This document shows positions 46,180 through 53,765 of a stretch of 64,000 nt of DNA, one piece after another. How positions within the stretch are numbered: the stretch's first letter is position 1; every line of letters starts with the position of its first letter. This DNA comes from Gammaproteobacteria bacterium (GTDB taxonomy: Bacteria > Pseudomonadota > Gammaproteobacteria > Pseudomonadales > Cellvibrionaceae). The notes under the pieces were generated by a model. That model worked only from the letters and a program-made list of their open reading frames with translations. It was not told the origin of the DNA and did not search any database. The position numbers were made by a program, and so were the translations under genes. The stretch covers positions 1 to 64,000 of the forward strand of contig JAGKWY010000048.1 of NCBI GenBank assembly GCA_021151625.1, in the 5' to 3' direction.

Positions 46180-47334
46180 TTACGGCATTTCATCAACTTC
46201 CGAGCCCTCTTTAGCCTTGGGCATTAAATCTTCTTTTGAGATTCCCAATGCGGCGGTAATGTTGGCACAAATATATACAGAAGAATAAGTACCAAACACG
46301 ATACCGATAATCAATGCCAACGCAAAACCCTGCAGGGTTTCACCGGCGATGAAATACAAACAGAAGAGCACGATAAACACCGAGGCCGAGGTCATGATGG
46401 TACGACCGAGCGTTTGGGTAATCGAAATATTGATCACCTCATGCGGGTGCATTTTACGCATTACACGGAAGTTCTCGCGAATCCGGTCATAGATAACGAT
46501 GGTATCGTTAATTGAGTAACCAACCAGCGCGAGAATCGCTGCCAATACAGTCAGATCAAAATCCCATTGGAAAACAGCAAAGAATCCAACAGTAACAATT
46601 ACGTCGTGGATCAAACCAATAATTGCACCCACAGAAAATTTCCACTGGAATTGCACGGCAACATAAAGGAATACCAACGCAAACGCAGTAAGCAAACCCA
46701 AACCGCCCTGATCACGCAATTCATCACCAATTTGCGGCCCCACAAACTCACTGGAGCGTAATTGGATTTCCGCACCTGTTGCTTTTTTGATGTCGCCAAT
46801 CAATTGCTTTAAATAAACAGATTCAATCGAGTTCTCTACAGTCACTAATGTTTTGCCATCGCGAACCTGATACTCCACACGACCATAAACTTCAGCCGGA
46901 AAAAGATTTTTCTGGCGTAAACTTTCTTCAGAAGCATTGCCAATCACCAACACATTGGAAAAACCTTCCAATTCACGTGATGGACGCTCAAGCCCTTCAA
47001 GGGCTGCACCTACACCGGCAATCTGACCAGTTAAAAGCTCTTTGGCTTTTTCCTGCATTTGATCCTGAGTGCGAATCATCACTTCCTGATCAGAACCAAA
47101 CAATACCGCTACCGGGCTTTTCAGTTGTTCCTCTTCAAGCACATCGCGAATTTTTTCCAAATCCGCAGGACGATCCAACAAGAGCTCAAGCTGGGTACCA
47201 CCGGTAAAATCCAGGCCCAACTTTAAGCCGTTAATCGCCAGCGCACCTATAGAGATCACCACAAAAATAATGGATAGTGCAGAGGTGTAATGTCTTACAC
47301 CCATAAAATCGATAATTCGTAATTCCTTAGTCAT
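46180..47334 (-). CDS. secF: Protein translocase subunit SecF
   Basis: SecF, with SecD, uses the proton gradient to pull exported proteins out of the SecYEG channel on the periplasmic side. Six membrane helices with NGLKLGLDFTGGTQLEL (the conserved D1 start), the FVGPQIGDELRDQGGLGLLT motif before helix 2 and SINDTIVIYDRIRENFR after helix 4 are clear. At 384 residues it is about 60 longer than E. coli SecF; the extra part lies in the first periplasmic domain (about 90-170). It follows secD by 12 bases. Confidence 0.95.
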   Translation of the reverse strand: MTKELRIIDFMGVRHYTSALSIIFVVISIGALAINGLKLGLDFTGGTQLELLLDRPADLEKIRDVLEEEQLKSPVAVLFGSDQEVMIRTQDQMQEKAKELLTGQIAGVGAALEGLERPSRELEGFSNVLVIGNASEESLRQKNLFPAEVYGRVEYQVRDGKTLVTVENSIESVYLKQLIGDIKKATGAEIQLRSSEFVGPQIGDELRDQGGLGLLTAFALVFLYVAVQFQWKFSVGAIIGLIHDVIVTVGFFAVFQWDFDLTVLAAILALVGYSINDTIVIYDRIRENFRVMRKMHPHEVINISITQTLGRTIMTSASVFIVLFCLYFIAGETLQGFALALIIGIVFGTYSSVYICANITAALGISKEDLMPKAKEGSEVDEMP

Positions 47335-47346
47335 AGCAGCGATCTC

Positions 47347-49224
47347 TTAAATCGAAATTTTTTGCAGGTTTTTACGACGACCATATACCAGGTTTGCCAG
47401 CGCACGGCTGCAGCTTACCGAAGCGTACATAGTAGTGATAATGCCGACAATCAACGTCACGGCGAAACCTTTAATCGGGCCGGTACCAATAGCAAACAAA
47501 ATCACACCCACAATCAAGGTAGTCAGGTTGGCATCAAGGATGGTGATGAATGCGCGCTCATAACCGGCGTAAATTGCCTGTTGCGGCGAGGCACCATTTT
47601 TAAGCTCTTCGCGAATCCGCGAATGAATCAACACGTTGGCATCCACCGCCATACCGATGGTTAACACAATACCGGCAATACCGGGCAGAGTCAGGGTTGC
47701 TCCAAACATGGTGAGCATAGTGATCATCATCACCAGATTCAGTGCCAATGCGATGTTGGCAAAAATACCGAATACACGGTAAGCGATGATCATAAACAAC
47801 ACTACCAAACCGAATCCCCACAGGGTTGCATCAACACCGCGTTGAATGTTGTCAGCACCCAGTGATGGACCAATGGTGCGCTCTTCTACGAAATGCATCG
47901 GCGCAGCCAAAGCACCAGCACGCAATAATAATGCAAGCTCCGAAGCCTCTGCTGGGCTATCCAAACCAGTAATACGGAACTGCACGCCCAAAGCACTTTG
48001 AATAGTCGCAAGGCTAATTACTTTGCGTTCAACATATTGCGTGGTTTTTTCTACATCTTCGCCGGCAGCGTTTTTAACAGTTTGGGTACGCGTTTTATAT
48101 TCAATAAACAAAATGCCCATGCCACGGCCAACATTGTTGCGCGTTACGCGGTGCATGTGAGTACCGCCGAGGCTATCCAGTGTAATGTTTACTTGCGGCT
48201 GATTGGTCTCGGGATCAAAACTGCTGGTTGCATTGGAAACGCGATCACCAGTCACAATGATTTGACGCTCCAGCTCGGCATTGCCACGCTGCATTTGCAT
48301 CAACTCATCTTTGTAAGGGAAAGCCTCTTTATTAGATACCAGTGTTTCTGCTGAAGCGCCCAAACGGAATTCAAGGTTAGCGGTTTTACCGATGACGCGC
48401 TTGGCTTCCGCCGGGTCTTGAATACCGGCGAGCTGAACAATAATACGGTTGCGGCCCTGACGCTGAACAATAGGTTCAGACACACCCAGCTCGTTCACGC
48501 GGTTACGCAAGGTAATCAGGTTTTGGCTGAGTGCGTAGTCTTCAATTTCACGCACACCGGCTTCAGTGAAGTTGGCGTAAAAGGAAAACTCATTTTGTTC
48601 GTTATCAGGCGTAGTAAATACCAGCGTTGGGAAATCGCCTTTCAATAAAGTGATAGCTTCGTCACGTGCATCTGCAGAACGAAAACGCGCATGAATTTGG
48701 TTATCTTTCAACGCAGCTACACCGGCGTAACGCACTTTGGCTTTACGCATTTTTTCTTTCATATCGTCAGCGTTAATTTCCTGACGCTTGGCGACTGCAG
48801 AATCAGTATCAACCTCCAACAGGAAGTGCACACCACCCGCCAGGTCCAAACCCAGTTTTAACGGATTGGCGCCAATCGATTGCATCCAGGCTGGCGTAGT
48901 TGAAGCAGTGTTCAATGCAACCACATAACCATCACCCAGGGATTTTTGAATTATTTTTCTGGCAATCAGTTGCTGCTCTACATCGCGCACGCGCAAAGTT
49001 GCAGTCTTGGAATTTACTTCACCACCAAAAGCTTCAATGTTAGCCGCTTTCAATGCAGCCTCCATTTTCGCCAGCACCGGGGCATCAATGATCTTGGCAC
49101 TGGAGTCGCCAGAGACCTGGATCGCCGGATCTGGCTTGTACATATTGGGAATTGAATAAATAGCGCCCACTACTGCGAAGAAAGCCAGCAGCAGGTATTT
49201 CCATAGAGGGTAGCGATTTAGCAT
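47347..49224 (-). CDS. secD: Protein translocase subunit SecD
   Basis: SecD is the larger partner in the SecDF complex. The protein starts MLNRYPLWKYLLLAFFAVVG with the first membrane helix, and has LGLDLAGGVHFLLEV, NRIIVQLAGIQDPAEAKRVI, the P1-base/head region, and the C-terminal five-helix bundle with GMAVDANVLIHSRIREELKN. Length 625 is normal. In related genomes yajC lies directly upstream, between tgt and secD. Here the secD ATG overlaps the end of a truncated tgt and yajC is absent. Confidence 0.96.
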   Translation of the reverse strand: MLNRYPLWKYLLLAFFAVVGAIYSIPNMYKPDPAIQVSGDSSAKIIDAPVLAKMEAALKAANIEAFGGEVNSKTATLRVRDVEQQLIARKIIQKSLGDGYVVALNTASTTPAWMQSIGANPLKLGLDLAGGVHFLLEVDTDSAVAKRQEINADDMKEKMRKAKVRYAGVAALKDNQIHARFRSADARDEAITLLKGDFPTLVFTTPDNEQNEFSFYANFTEAGVREIEDYALSQNLITLRNRVNELGVSEPIVQRQGRNRIIVQLAGIQDPAEAKRVIGKTANLEFRLGASAETLVSNKEAFPYKDELMQMQRGNAELERQIIVTGDRVSNATSSFDPETNQPQVNITLDSLGGTHMHRVTRNNVGRGMGILFIEYKTRTQTVKNAAGEDVEKTTQYVERKVISLATIQSALGVQFRITGLDSPAEASELALLLRAGALAAPMHFVEERTIGPSLGADNIQRGVDATLWGFGLVVLFMIIAYRVFGIFANIALALNLVMMITMLTMFGATLTLPGIAGIVLTIGMAVDANVLIHSRIREELKNGASPQQAIYAGYERAFITILDANLTTLIVGVILFAIGTGPIKGFAVTLIVGIITTMYASVSCSRALANLVYGRRKNLQKISI

Positions 49225-50165
49225 AGGGGGTATTTAGCATTGCGCAACTTAACCACGCCTTCGCTGGTAAACAGGTGACCGTTGCGTGCATTGCGCGTTG
49301 GCATTACGCAGTCAAACATGTCCACACCACGACGCACAGCCTCTACTATATCGCCCGGTTTTCCCACACCCATTAGATAGCGCGGTTTATATTTGGGCAT
49401 TTGCGGGGTTAAATTTTCCAGGATGCGCAGCATATCCTCTTTAGGCTCACCGACTGACAAACCGCCAATGGCATAGCCATCAAAACCAATCTCGGTCAGG
49501 CCGCGCAAAGATTCACCACGCAGGTTGTCATACATACCGCCCTGCACTATCCCGAACAATGCAGATGGATTATCACCATGGGCAACTTTGGAACGCTTGG
49601 CCCAGCGCAAGGACAACTCCATCGAATCACGCGCTTCATGGATAGTCGCAGGATATGGCGTGCACTCATCGAATATCATCACTATGTCCGACCCCAGATC
49701 GCGCTGTACCTGCATGGAGGTTTCCGGGTCGAGAAATACTTTACTGCCGTTAATCGGCGACTTGAAAGTCACACCTTCCTCAGTGATTTTGCGCAACTTA
49801 CCCAAGCTGAAAACCTGAAAACCACCAGAGTCAGTCAGGATCGGGCCTTTCCACTGCATAAAATCATGGAGGTCGCCATGCGCTTTTACTACTTCTGTGC
49901 CGGGGCGCAACATTAAATGGAAGGTATTACCCAGAATAATATGCGCACCTATATCCTCTACATCACGCGGGGTCAGGCCTTTTACAGTGCCGTAGGTGCC
50001 CACTGGCATAAATGCCGGAGTCTCAACAGTACCGCGCGGGAATTTCAAACGACCACGACGTGCGCGCCCGGTTTGGCCATCCAATTCAAATTGCATAAAA
50101 CACTGACCGGTTGCATCAGCACTGTTTACATCAGGACCAGCCTGACTTGGGTCGAGATCACTCAC
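49218..50165 (-). CDS. tgt: tRNA-guanine transglycosylase Tgt, C-terminally truncated
   Basis: Tgt swaps guanine-34 for preQ1 in tRNAs for Asn, Asp, His and Tyr. The catalytic core is present: ILTDSGGFQVFSLG with the nucleophilic-pathway Asp, QRDLGSDIVMIFDECTPYPA, YLMGVGKPGDIVEAVRRGVD and the catalytic Asp in MFDCVMPTRNARNG. The family has about 375 residues; this one ends at 315 with KLRNAKYPLC, just before the CxCxxC...H zinc site (about 60 residues lost). The end overlaps the secD start by 7 bases. Loss of the zinc site should destabilise the enzyme. The GTG at 50165 overlaps the queA stop (GTGA); an ATG at 50096 (MQFELDGQTGRARRGR) matches the usual start equally well. Confidence 0.88.
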   Translation of the reverse strand: MSDLDPSQAGPDVNSADATGQCFMQFELDGQTGRARRGRLKFPRGTVETPAFMPVGTYGTVKGLTPRDVEDIGAHIILGNTFHLMLRPGTEVVKAHGDLHDFMQWKGPILTDSGGFQVFSLGKLRKITEEGVTFKSPINGSKVFLDPETSMQVQRDLGSDIVMIFDECTPYPATIHEARDSMELSLRWAKRSKVAHGDNPSALFGIVQGGMYDNLRGESLRGLTEIGFDGYAIGGLSVGEPKEDMLRILENLTPQMPKYKPRYLMGVGKPGDIVEAVRRGVDMFDCVMPTRNARNGHLFTSEGVVKLRNAKYPLC

Positions 50166-50929
50166 GATTCATTCTCTGATTGCATAGCGCCAACTTTTTG
50201 CAAAGCAGCGGCAGGATTGCGGGTAATAAACATGGCATCGCCATAACTGAAAAAGCGGTATTGCTGTGCAACCGCTTCTTGATAGGCGGCCATGGTAAAA
50301 CGAAAACCGGCGCCAACATGCAGGGTCACAAACGCAATCTGCACTCCTTTGGCTTTCAGATCTGCCAACATCTGCTCGTCAAAATGCAGCCCGGCGGTAG
50401 GTGCAGCCACTGCACCCTGCTTTTCACCGTAGACGGTTTGGTAGCGCTCGCGATCTGCGGCAACGTCATCCCTATCTATATAAGGAGGCAGCGGCATATG
50501 ACCGATACGCTCCAATACAGTTATCACCGGATCGCCGCCCAAAAACTCCCATTCGAAAAGCGCATCATGCCGCGCAACTAACCGTACTCGGGTTTCATCC
50601 TGCAAAATAACGATGGAATCTACCTTAGGCGCTTTACTGGCGCGGGTATGAGCCAGCACACGGCGATTATCCAGCACCCGCTCCACCAATATCTCTACCT
50701 GCCCGCCCGTAGCCTTCTGGCCGAACAGACGCGCGGGAATTACACGGGTATTGTTAAACACCATCAAATCGCCCGGCTCGATCAGGCTCAGCAAATCCGG
50801 AAATTGACCGTGGGTTAACTGGCCGTCAACGCCATCCAACTGCAATAACCGACTACCGCGCCGCTCTGAGGCTGGGGCACGGGCAATAAGTTCGTCGGGC
50901 AACTGGTAGTGGAAATCCTGGCGGCGCAT
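50162..50929 (-). CDS. queA: S-adenosylmethionine:tRNA ribosyltransferase-isomerase QueA, internally deleted
   Basis: QueA adds the epoxycyclopentane precursor from SAM to preQ1 in tRNA, making epoxyqueuosine. Both ends match: MRRQDFHYQLPDELIARAPA with MVFNNTRVIPARL at the front, and YRFFSYGDAMFITRNP at the back. The enzyme normally has about 345-356 residues; this one has 255. The chain passes from TLHVGAG (residue 208) directly to FRFTMAAYQEAV, where relatives have about 100 more residues including TFQPVR, the GTTSVR motif and NFHLPESTL. The junction (about 50303-50312) stays in frame and a GCCGGT-type sequence is expected at both borders, suggesting deletion between short direct repeats. 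Activity is unlikely. Confidence 0.88.
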   Translation of the reverse strand: MRRQDFHYQLPDELIARAPASERRGSRLLQLDGVDGQLTHGQFPDLLSLIEPGDLMVFNNTRVIPARLFGQKATGGQVEILVERVLDNRRVLAHTRASKAPKVDSIVILQDETRVRLVARHDALFEWEFLGGDPVITVLERIGHMPLPPYIDRDDVAADRERYQTVYGEKQGAVAAPTAGLHFDEQMLADLKAKGVQIAFVTLHVGAGFRFTMAAYQEAVAQQYRFFSYGDAMFITRNPAAALQKVGAMQSENES

Positions 50930-51022
50930 AGCAAATAGGCAACTTGATGGGGTTGGCGTAAAAAAGGCCGGCAGGTTAACTCAATTTAAGGAAGTTGCAA
51001 AATTATGTATGGTGATAGTCAT

Positions 51023-51057
51023 CTGGCAAGATCTAAGTAGATAATCTATCTCGCCAG
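51023..51057. promoter_or_regulatory. Dyad upstream of the MerR/TipAS gene, possible operator
   Basis: CTGGCAAGAT (51023-51032) and ATCTCGCCAG (51048-51057) are inverted repeats with one mismatch and 15 bases between them. The dyad ends 37 bases before the ATG at 51095, a usual place for a MerR-type autoregulatory site. Whether it sits between -35 and -10 elements could not be fixed. Confidence 0.55.
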
Positions 51058-51094
51058 TATTTTTGTATCCACGAGTTATATACAAGGGGGCGGC

Positions 51095-52120
51095 ATGCTG
51101 CTAAAAGTTGGCCAATTGGCCAAGAAAGTTTGTTTAAGTGTGCGCACGCTACACCACTATGATGACATTGGCTTACTGTCACCTTCTGTTCGCAGCGAAG
51201 CTGGACACCGCCTCTACAACACATCTGATATTTCACGCCTGCATCGTATACAGGCGCTCAAACAGCTTGGCATTTCACTACAGAAAATTGCCGGACTTCT
51301 GCAGGATCACTCCACGCAATTACCCGATATTATCGCACAGCAAATTTTGAGACTTGATCAAGAAATAGAGCAAGCCGTCCAGCTGAAAACCAAGCTCCAG
51401 CTATTGCAGCGTAACCTGCACACCGGACACAAGCCAGACATAAACAATTGGCTCGACACATTAGCGCTCATGAACATCTACGAAAAATATTTAACCCCCG
51501 AAGAGATCGAAGCTATCAACCACTATGCAATAGCTGCCAGGCAGGAGCTGGAACGGGATTGGCCAGATATGGTTAAACAATTGCAACACTTTGTGGATCA
51601 AAAAATCCCACCAGGCAATAAGGAAGTACGCACTTTCATTATTCGCTGGACGGAAATGTTTGAGCGGCTGACAGGACATAACCCCAACCTGCTGCTAAAA
51701 GTCTACGCGATGTCGCGCAACGAAATAGCAATGCAGGTACAACGCGGCATTACACCACTGATGACGAAATATCTGGTGGAAGCTATGGGCCAATTGCATC
51801 GCCATATCTTCACGCAATATCTTTCGCCCGAACAGATGCAGCAACTAGATAAAAATCGCCAACGACACCAGGACACCTGGCCATCGCTAATTGAAACCCT
51901 ACGCGAGAAAATGAACTCAGGGGTCAGCTCAACTAGCGACGAAGTCAAACCCTTAGCCCGTCAATGGAAAACACTTTACGAAAGCTCTGTTACCGGCGGC
52001 GATCCCGATATCACTGAACGATTGCGCCTGGCTTATGAGCGTGAGCCACTGCTGATCCAGGGTACCGGACTTGATCAGACGCTCTTCCAATTTATTCGCC
52101 AGGCAATAATGTCCCTGTAA
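51095..52120 (+). CDS. MerR-family regulator with C-terminal TipAS-like domain
   Basis: The 341-residue protein has a MerR winged helix-turn-helix (residues 1-70; LKVGQLAKKVCLSVRTLHHY, then YDDIGLLSPS and GHRLYNTSDI), a dimerisation coiled coil (about 75-110), and a long helical C-terminal region (about 120-340) with two TipAS-like blocks (MNIYEKYLTPEEIEAINHYA; then HIFTQYLSPEQMQQLDKNRQ). TipAS domains bind thiopeptides and other drugs and switch on transcription. It is followed by a hairpin and then by a methyltransferase and VOC gene in the same direction, a layout that suggests a drug- or stress-response unit. The inducer is unknown. Confidence 0.85.
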   Translation: MLLKVGQLAKKVCLSVRTLHHYDDIGLLSPSVRSEAGHRLYNTSDISRLHRIQALKQLGISLQKIAGLLQDHSTQLPDIIAQQILRLDQEIEQAVQLKTKLQLLQRNLHTGHKPDINNWLDTLALMNIYEKYLTPEEIEAINHYAIAARQELERDWPDMVKQLQHFVDQKIPPGNKEVRTFIIRWTEMFERLTGHNPNLLLKVYAMSRNEIAMQVQRGITPLMTKYLVEAMGQLHRHIFTQYLSPEQMQQLDKNRQRHQDTWPSLIETLREKMNSGVSSTSDEVKPLARQWKTLYESSVTGGDPDITERLRLAYEREPLLIQGTGLDQTLFQFIRQAIMSL

Positions 52121-52128
52121 GGGCTTGC

Positions 52129-52150
52129 ACCTCACGTAACGTGAGGTTTT
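52129..52150 (+). terminator. Hairpin after the MerR/TipAS gene
   Basis: ACCTCACG and CGTGAGGT form an 8-bp stem with a TAA loop, followed by TTT. It ends 30 bases after the MerR stop and may separate it from the downstream methyltransferase. Confidence 0.55.
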
Positions 52151-52187
52151 AAGGTAATGGAACCAGTTGAATTTCGGCTTACCTTAA
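52149..52187. repeat. Inverted repeat in the leader of the methyltransferase gene
   Basis: TTAAGGTAA (52149-52157) and TTACCTTAA (52179-52187) are perfect 9-bp inverted repeats 21 bases apart, 15 bases before the next ATG. It could be an operator for the upstream MerR protein or an mRNA stem that hides the ribosome site (AGGAACC). Confidence 0.5.
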
Positions 52188-52202
52188 CTTGCAGGAACCT
52201 CT

Positions 52203-53093
52203 ATGTACGAAACCATATCCGCTGTCATGCAACAACAATTTTGCACGGGCCAGCCGTTAGACACTCCCAAACCCAGCTCTCATGCTGTTGCCGGTTGGCG
52301 CGCCGTGCACCAGTTATTAGAACAGCCACCTATTTTTAGTGATCCGCTGGCACTACGAATTCTGGATGCTGCAAAAGCAGACCTGATGAATAAGTTAAAC
52401 CTGCATAAAGACCCGCTTAGTACGGCCATGCGCGTTGCTATCGCGGTACGCAGCCGGCTAACTGAAGACGAACGAGCGAAATCTTTGCAAGCAGGCGCGA
52501 CCCAGTACGTCATTCTAGGAGCAGGACTCGACACCTACGCCTATCGCAGCGAGTGCCAGAACGAGCATGTTTTTGAAGTTGACCTGCCCGCAACACAGGC
52601 AGCAAAACTGGCCAGGTTACGCCAATTGGGCATTAATCCCAGCTGCCCTGTTAGCTATGTAGCCTGCAACTTTGAAGAAAATACATTGGAAGAGTGTTTG
52701 CTGATGGCGGGTTTTGATAAAACCCAAAAAACCTTTGTTTCCTGGCTGGGGGTAGTCCCTTATCTGGATAACCTAGCAATCAATAACACCCTGAGGTGGG
52801 CGGCCTCTTGCGTAGCAGGCTCTACATTGACCTTCGATTATATTGTCACACCAGAAAAGTTGAGTGAGATGGAACAGCTCGCACTAAAGCTGCTCTCCGT
52901 CCAATTAGCGAAAGGCGGCGAGCCGCTAAAGAGCTTTTTTGATCCGTCATTACTTGCACAACAATTGATTAACTCAGGATTTTCATCCATTGAAGATATA
53001 GGGCCTGAATACCTCAATAACCGCTATCTTATCCAGCGCGAGGACAGGTTGCGCGTAGGCAATGTAACGCGAATGTTTAAAGCCGTTGTCTAA
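52203..53093 (+). CDS. SAM-dependent methyltransferase, TIGR00027 / leucine carboxyl methyltransferase-like family
   Basis: The 296-residue soluble protein matches the TIGR00027-type group: SDPLALRILDA near the front, the SAM motif QYVILGAGLDTYAYRSE, FEVDLPATQAAKLARL with the acidic ribose-binding residue, the YVACNFEENTLEECLLMAGF stretch, and WLGVVPYLDNLAINNTL. Members act on small molecules or protein carboxyl ends; many are encoded near regulators or polyketide genes. The target is not predictable here. Its overlap with the VOC reading frame and its position behind a TipAS regulator suggest co-expression. Confidence 0.85.
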   Translation: MYETISAVMQQQFCTGQPLDTPKPSSHAVAGWRAVHQLLEQPPIFSDPLALRILDAAKADLMNKLNLHKDPLSTAMRVAIAVRSRLTEDERAKSLQAGATQYVILGAGLDTYAYRSECQNEHVFEVDLPATQAAKLARLRQLGINPSCPVSYVACNFEENTLEECLLMAGFDKTQKTFVSWLGVVPYLDNLAINNTLRWAASCVAGSTLTFDYIVTPEKLSEMEQLALKLLSVQLAKGGEPLKSFFDPSLLAQQLINSGFSSIEDIGPEYLNNRYLIQREDRLRVGNVTRMFKAVV

Positions 53094-53124
53094 CCCCAAT
53101 ACCCACGAAGAAAAGGAATCCTGT

Positions 53125-53511
53125 ATGAAACCCAAAATGATTATCCCAATGCTGGTCTGTCACAATGCGGAAGCAGAACTTAACTTTTGCGTACAAGCCT
53201 TTGGCGCTAGCGAATTATCACGCCGCAATGAGCAAGATGGCAGCGTTATCCACGCCACACTGATGATTCATCAATCCCTGATAATGGTGCACTGTGAATT
53301 CCCCCTTTTGGCCAGCCGTGCACCGCAAAATGACGGCAGCTCGCCCGTAGTTACTTATCTTTACTGCGAAAACGTTGATGAAGTAATGGACAGAGCGATA
53401 GCTCTCGGAGCCAGGGCTATCATGCCTGCTGAAGATCAGCCGTGGGGAGACAGAGTAGGCCGCATCATAGATCCCGCTGGTCATGTGTGGAATATCGCCG
53501 CACGTATTTGA
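53125..53511 (+). CDS. VOC-superfamily protein (glyoxalase/PhnB-like)
   Basis: The product has about 128 residues with the beta-alpha-beta-beta-beta VOC fold: MIIPMLVCHNAEAELNFCVQ, then GSVIHATLMIHQSLIMVHCE, a second half beginning SSPVVTYLYCENVDEVMDRA, and the closing motif WGDRVGRIIDPAGHVWNIA that is typical of PhnB/bleomycin-resistance-like members. The ATG at 53125 has an AAGGAA ribosome site. An upstream start at 53086 would overlap the preceding gene by 8 bases. VOC proteins include drug-binding resistance proteins and isomerases; here the neighbourhood hints at resistance but does not prove it. Confidence 0.85.
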   Translation: MKPKMIIPMLVCHNAEAELNFCVQAFGASELSRRNEQDGSVIHATLMIHQSLIMVHCEFPLLASRAPQNDGSSPVVTYLYCENVDEVMDRAIALGARAIMPAEDQPWGDRVGRIIDPAGHVWNIAARI

Positions 53512-53651
53512 GAAACCGCAGCGGACACTCGTATTGTGCGAGTTTTAGCCGAAAGCACAAACCAGCACTGGATTTAAGGCCATCGGGTAAACCGCTTTTT
53601 GAGCAACTTGCTTACTTATTGAAAGATTTAAAGAAATTTCAAAATTAGTGT

Positions 53652-53679
53652 TTGACAGGCAGGCCTAAATCATTAAAAT
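53652..53679 (+). promoter_or_regulatory. Sigma-70 promoter of the tRNA-Leu locus
   Basis: TTGACA (53652-53657), a 16-base spacer and TAAAAT (53674-53679), with a G/C-rich stretch just before the tRNA start at 53691, as expected of a strong tRNA promoter. It shows that the promoter of the broken tRNA survives. Confidence 0.75.
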
Positions 53680-53690
53680 GCGCACCACTC

Positions 53691-53765
53691 GCCAGTGTGG
53701 CGGAATTGGTAGACGCACCGGATTCAAAATCCGGCGCCCTTAAAAGCGTGTCGGTTCGAGTCCGA
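53691..53765 (+). pseudogene. tRNA-Leu (anticodon CAA), 3' acceptor arm missing
   Basis: The 5' acceptor strand (GCCAGTG), D arm (GCGGAATTGGTAGACGC), anticodon arm (CCGGA, loop TTCAAAA, TCCGG; anticodon CAA at 53725-53727), long variable arm and T arm (GGTTCGAGTCC) form a normal class II tRNA-Leu. The 3' strand should read CACTGGC followed by a discriminator base and CCA. Instead the sequence becomes ATAAGCAGG, the body of an adenylate cyclase gene. Without the acceptor stem it cannot be processed or charged. The junction is at about 53765. Confidence 0.88.

Noticed and set aside
53652..53765. Long reading frame starting before the tRNA-Leu and running into the cyclase
   Set aside because: The peptide around SVAELVDAPDSKSGA is the well-known false translation of a tRNA-Leu gene. 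The true cyclase start is missing.
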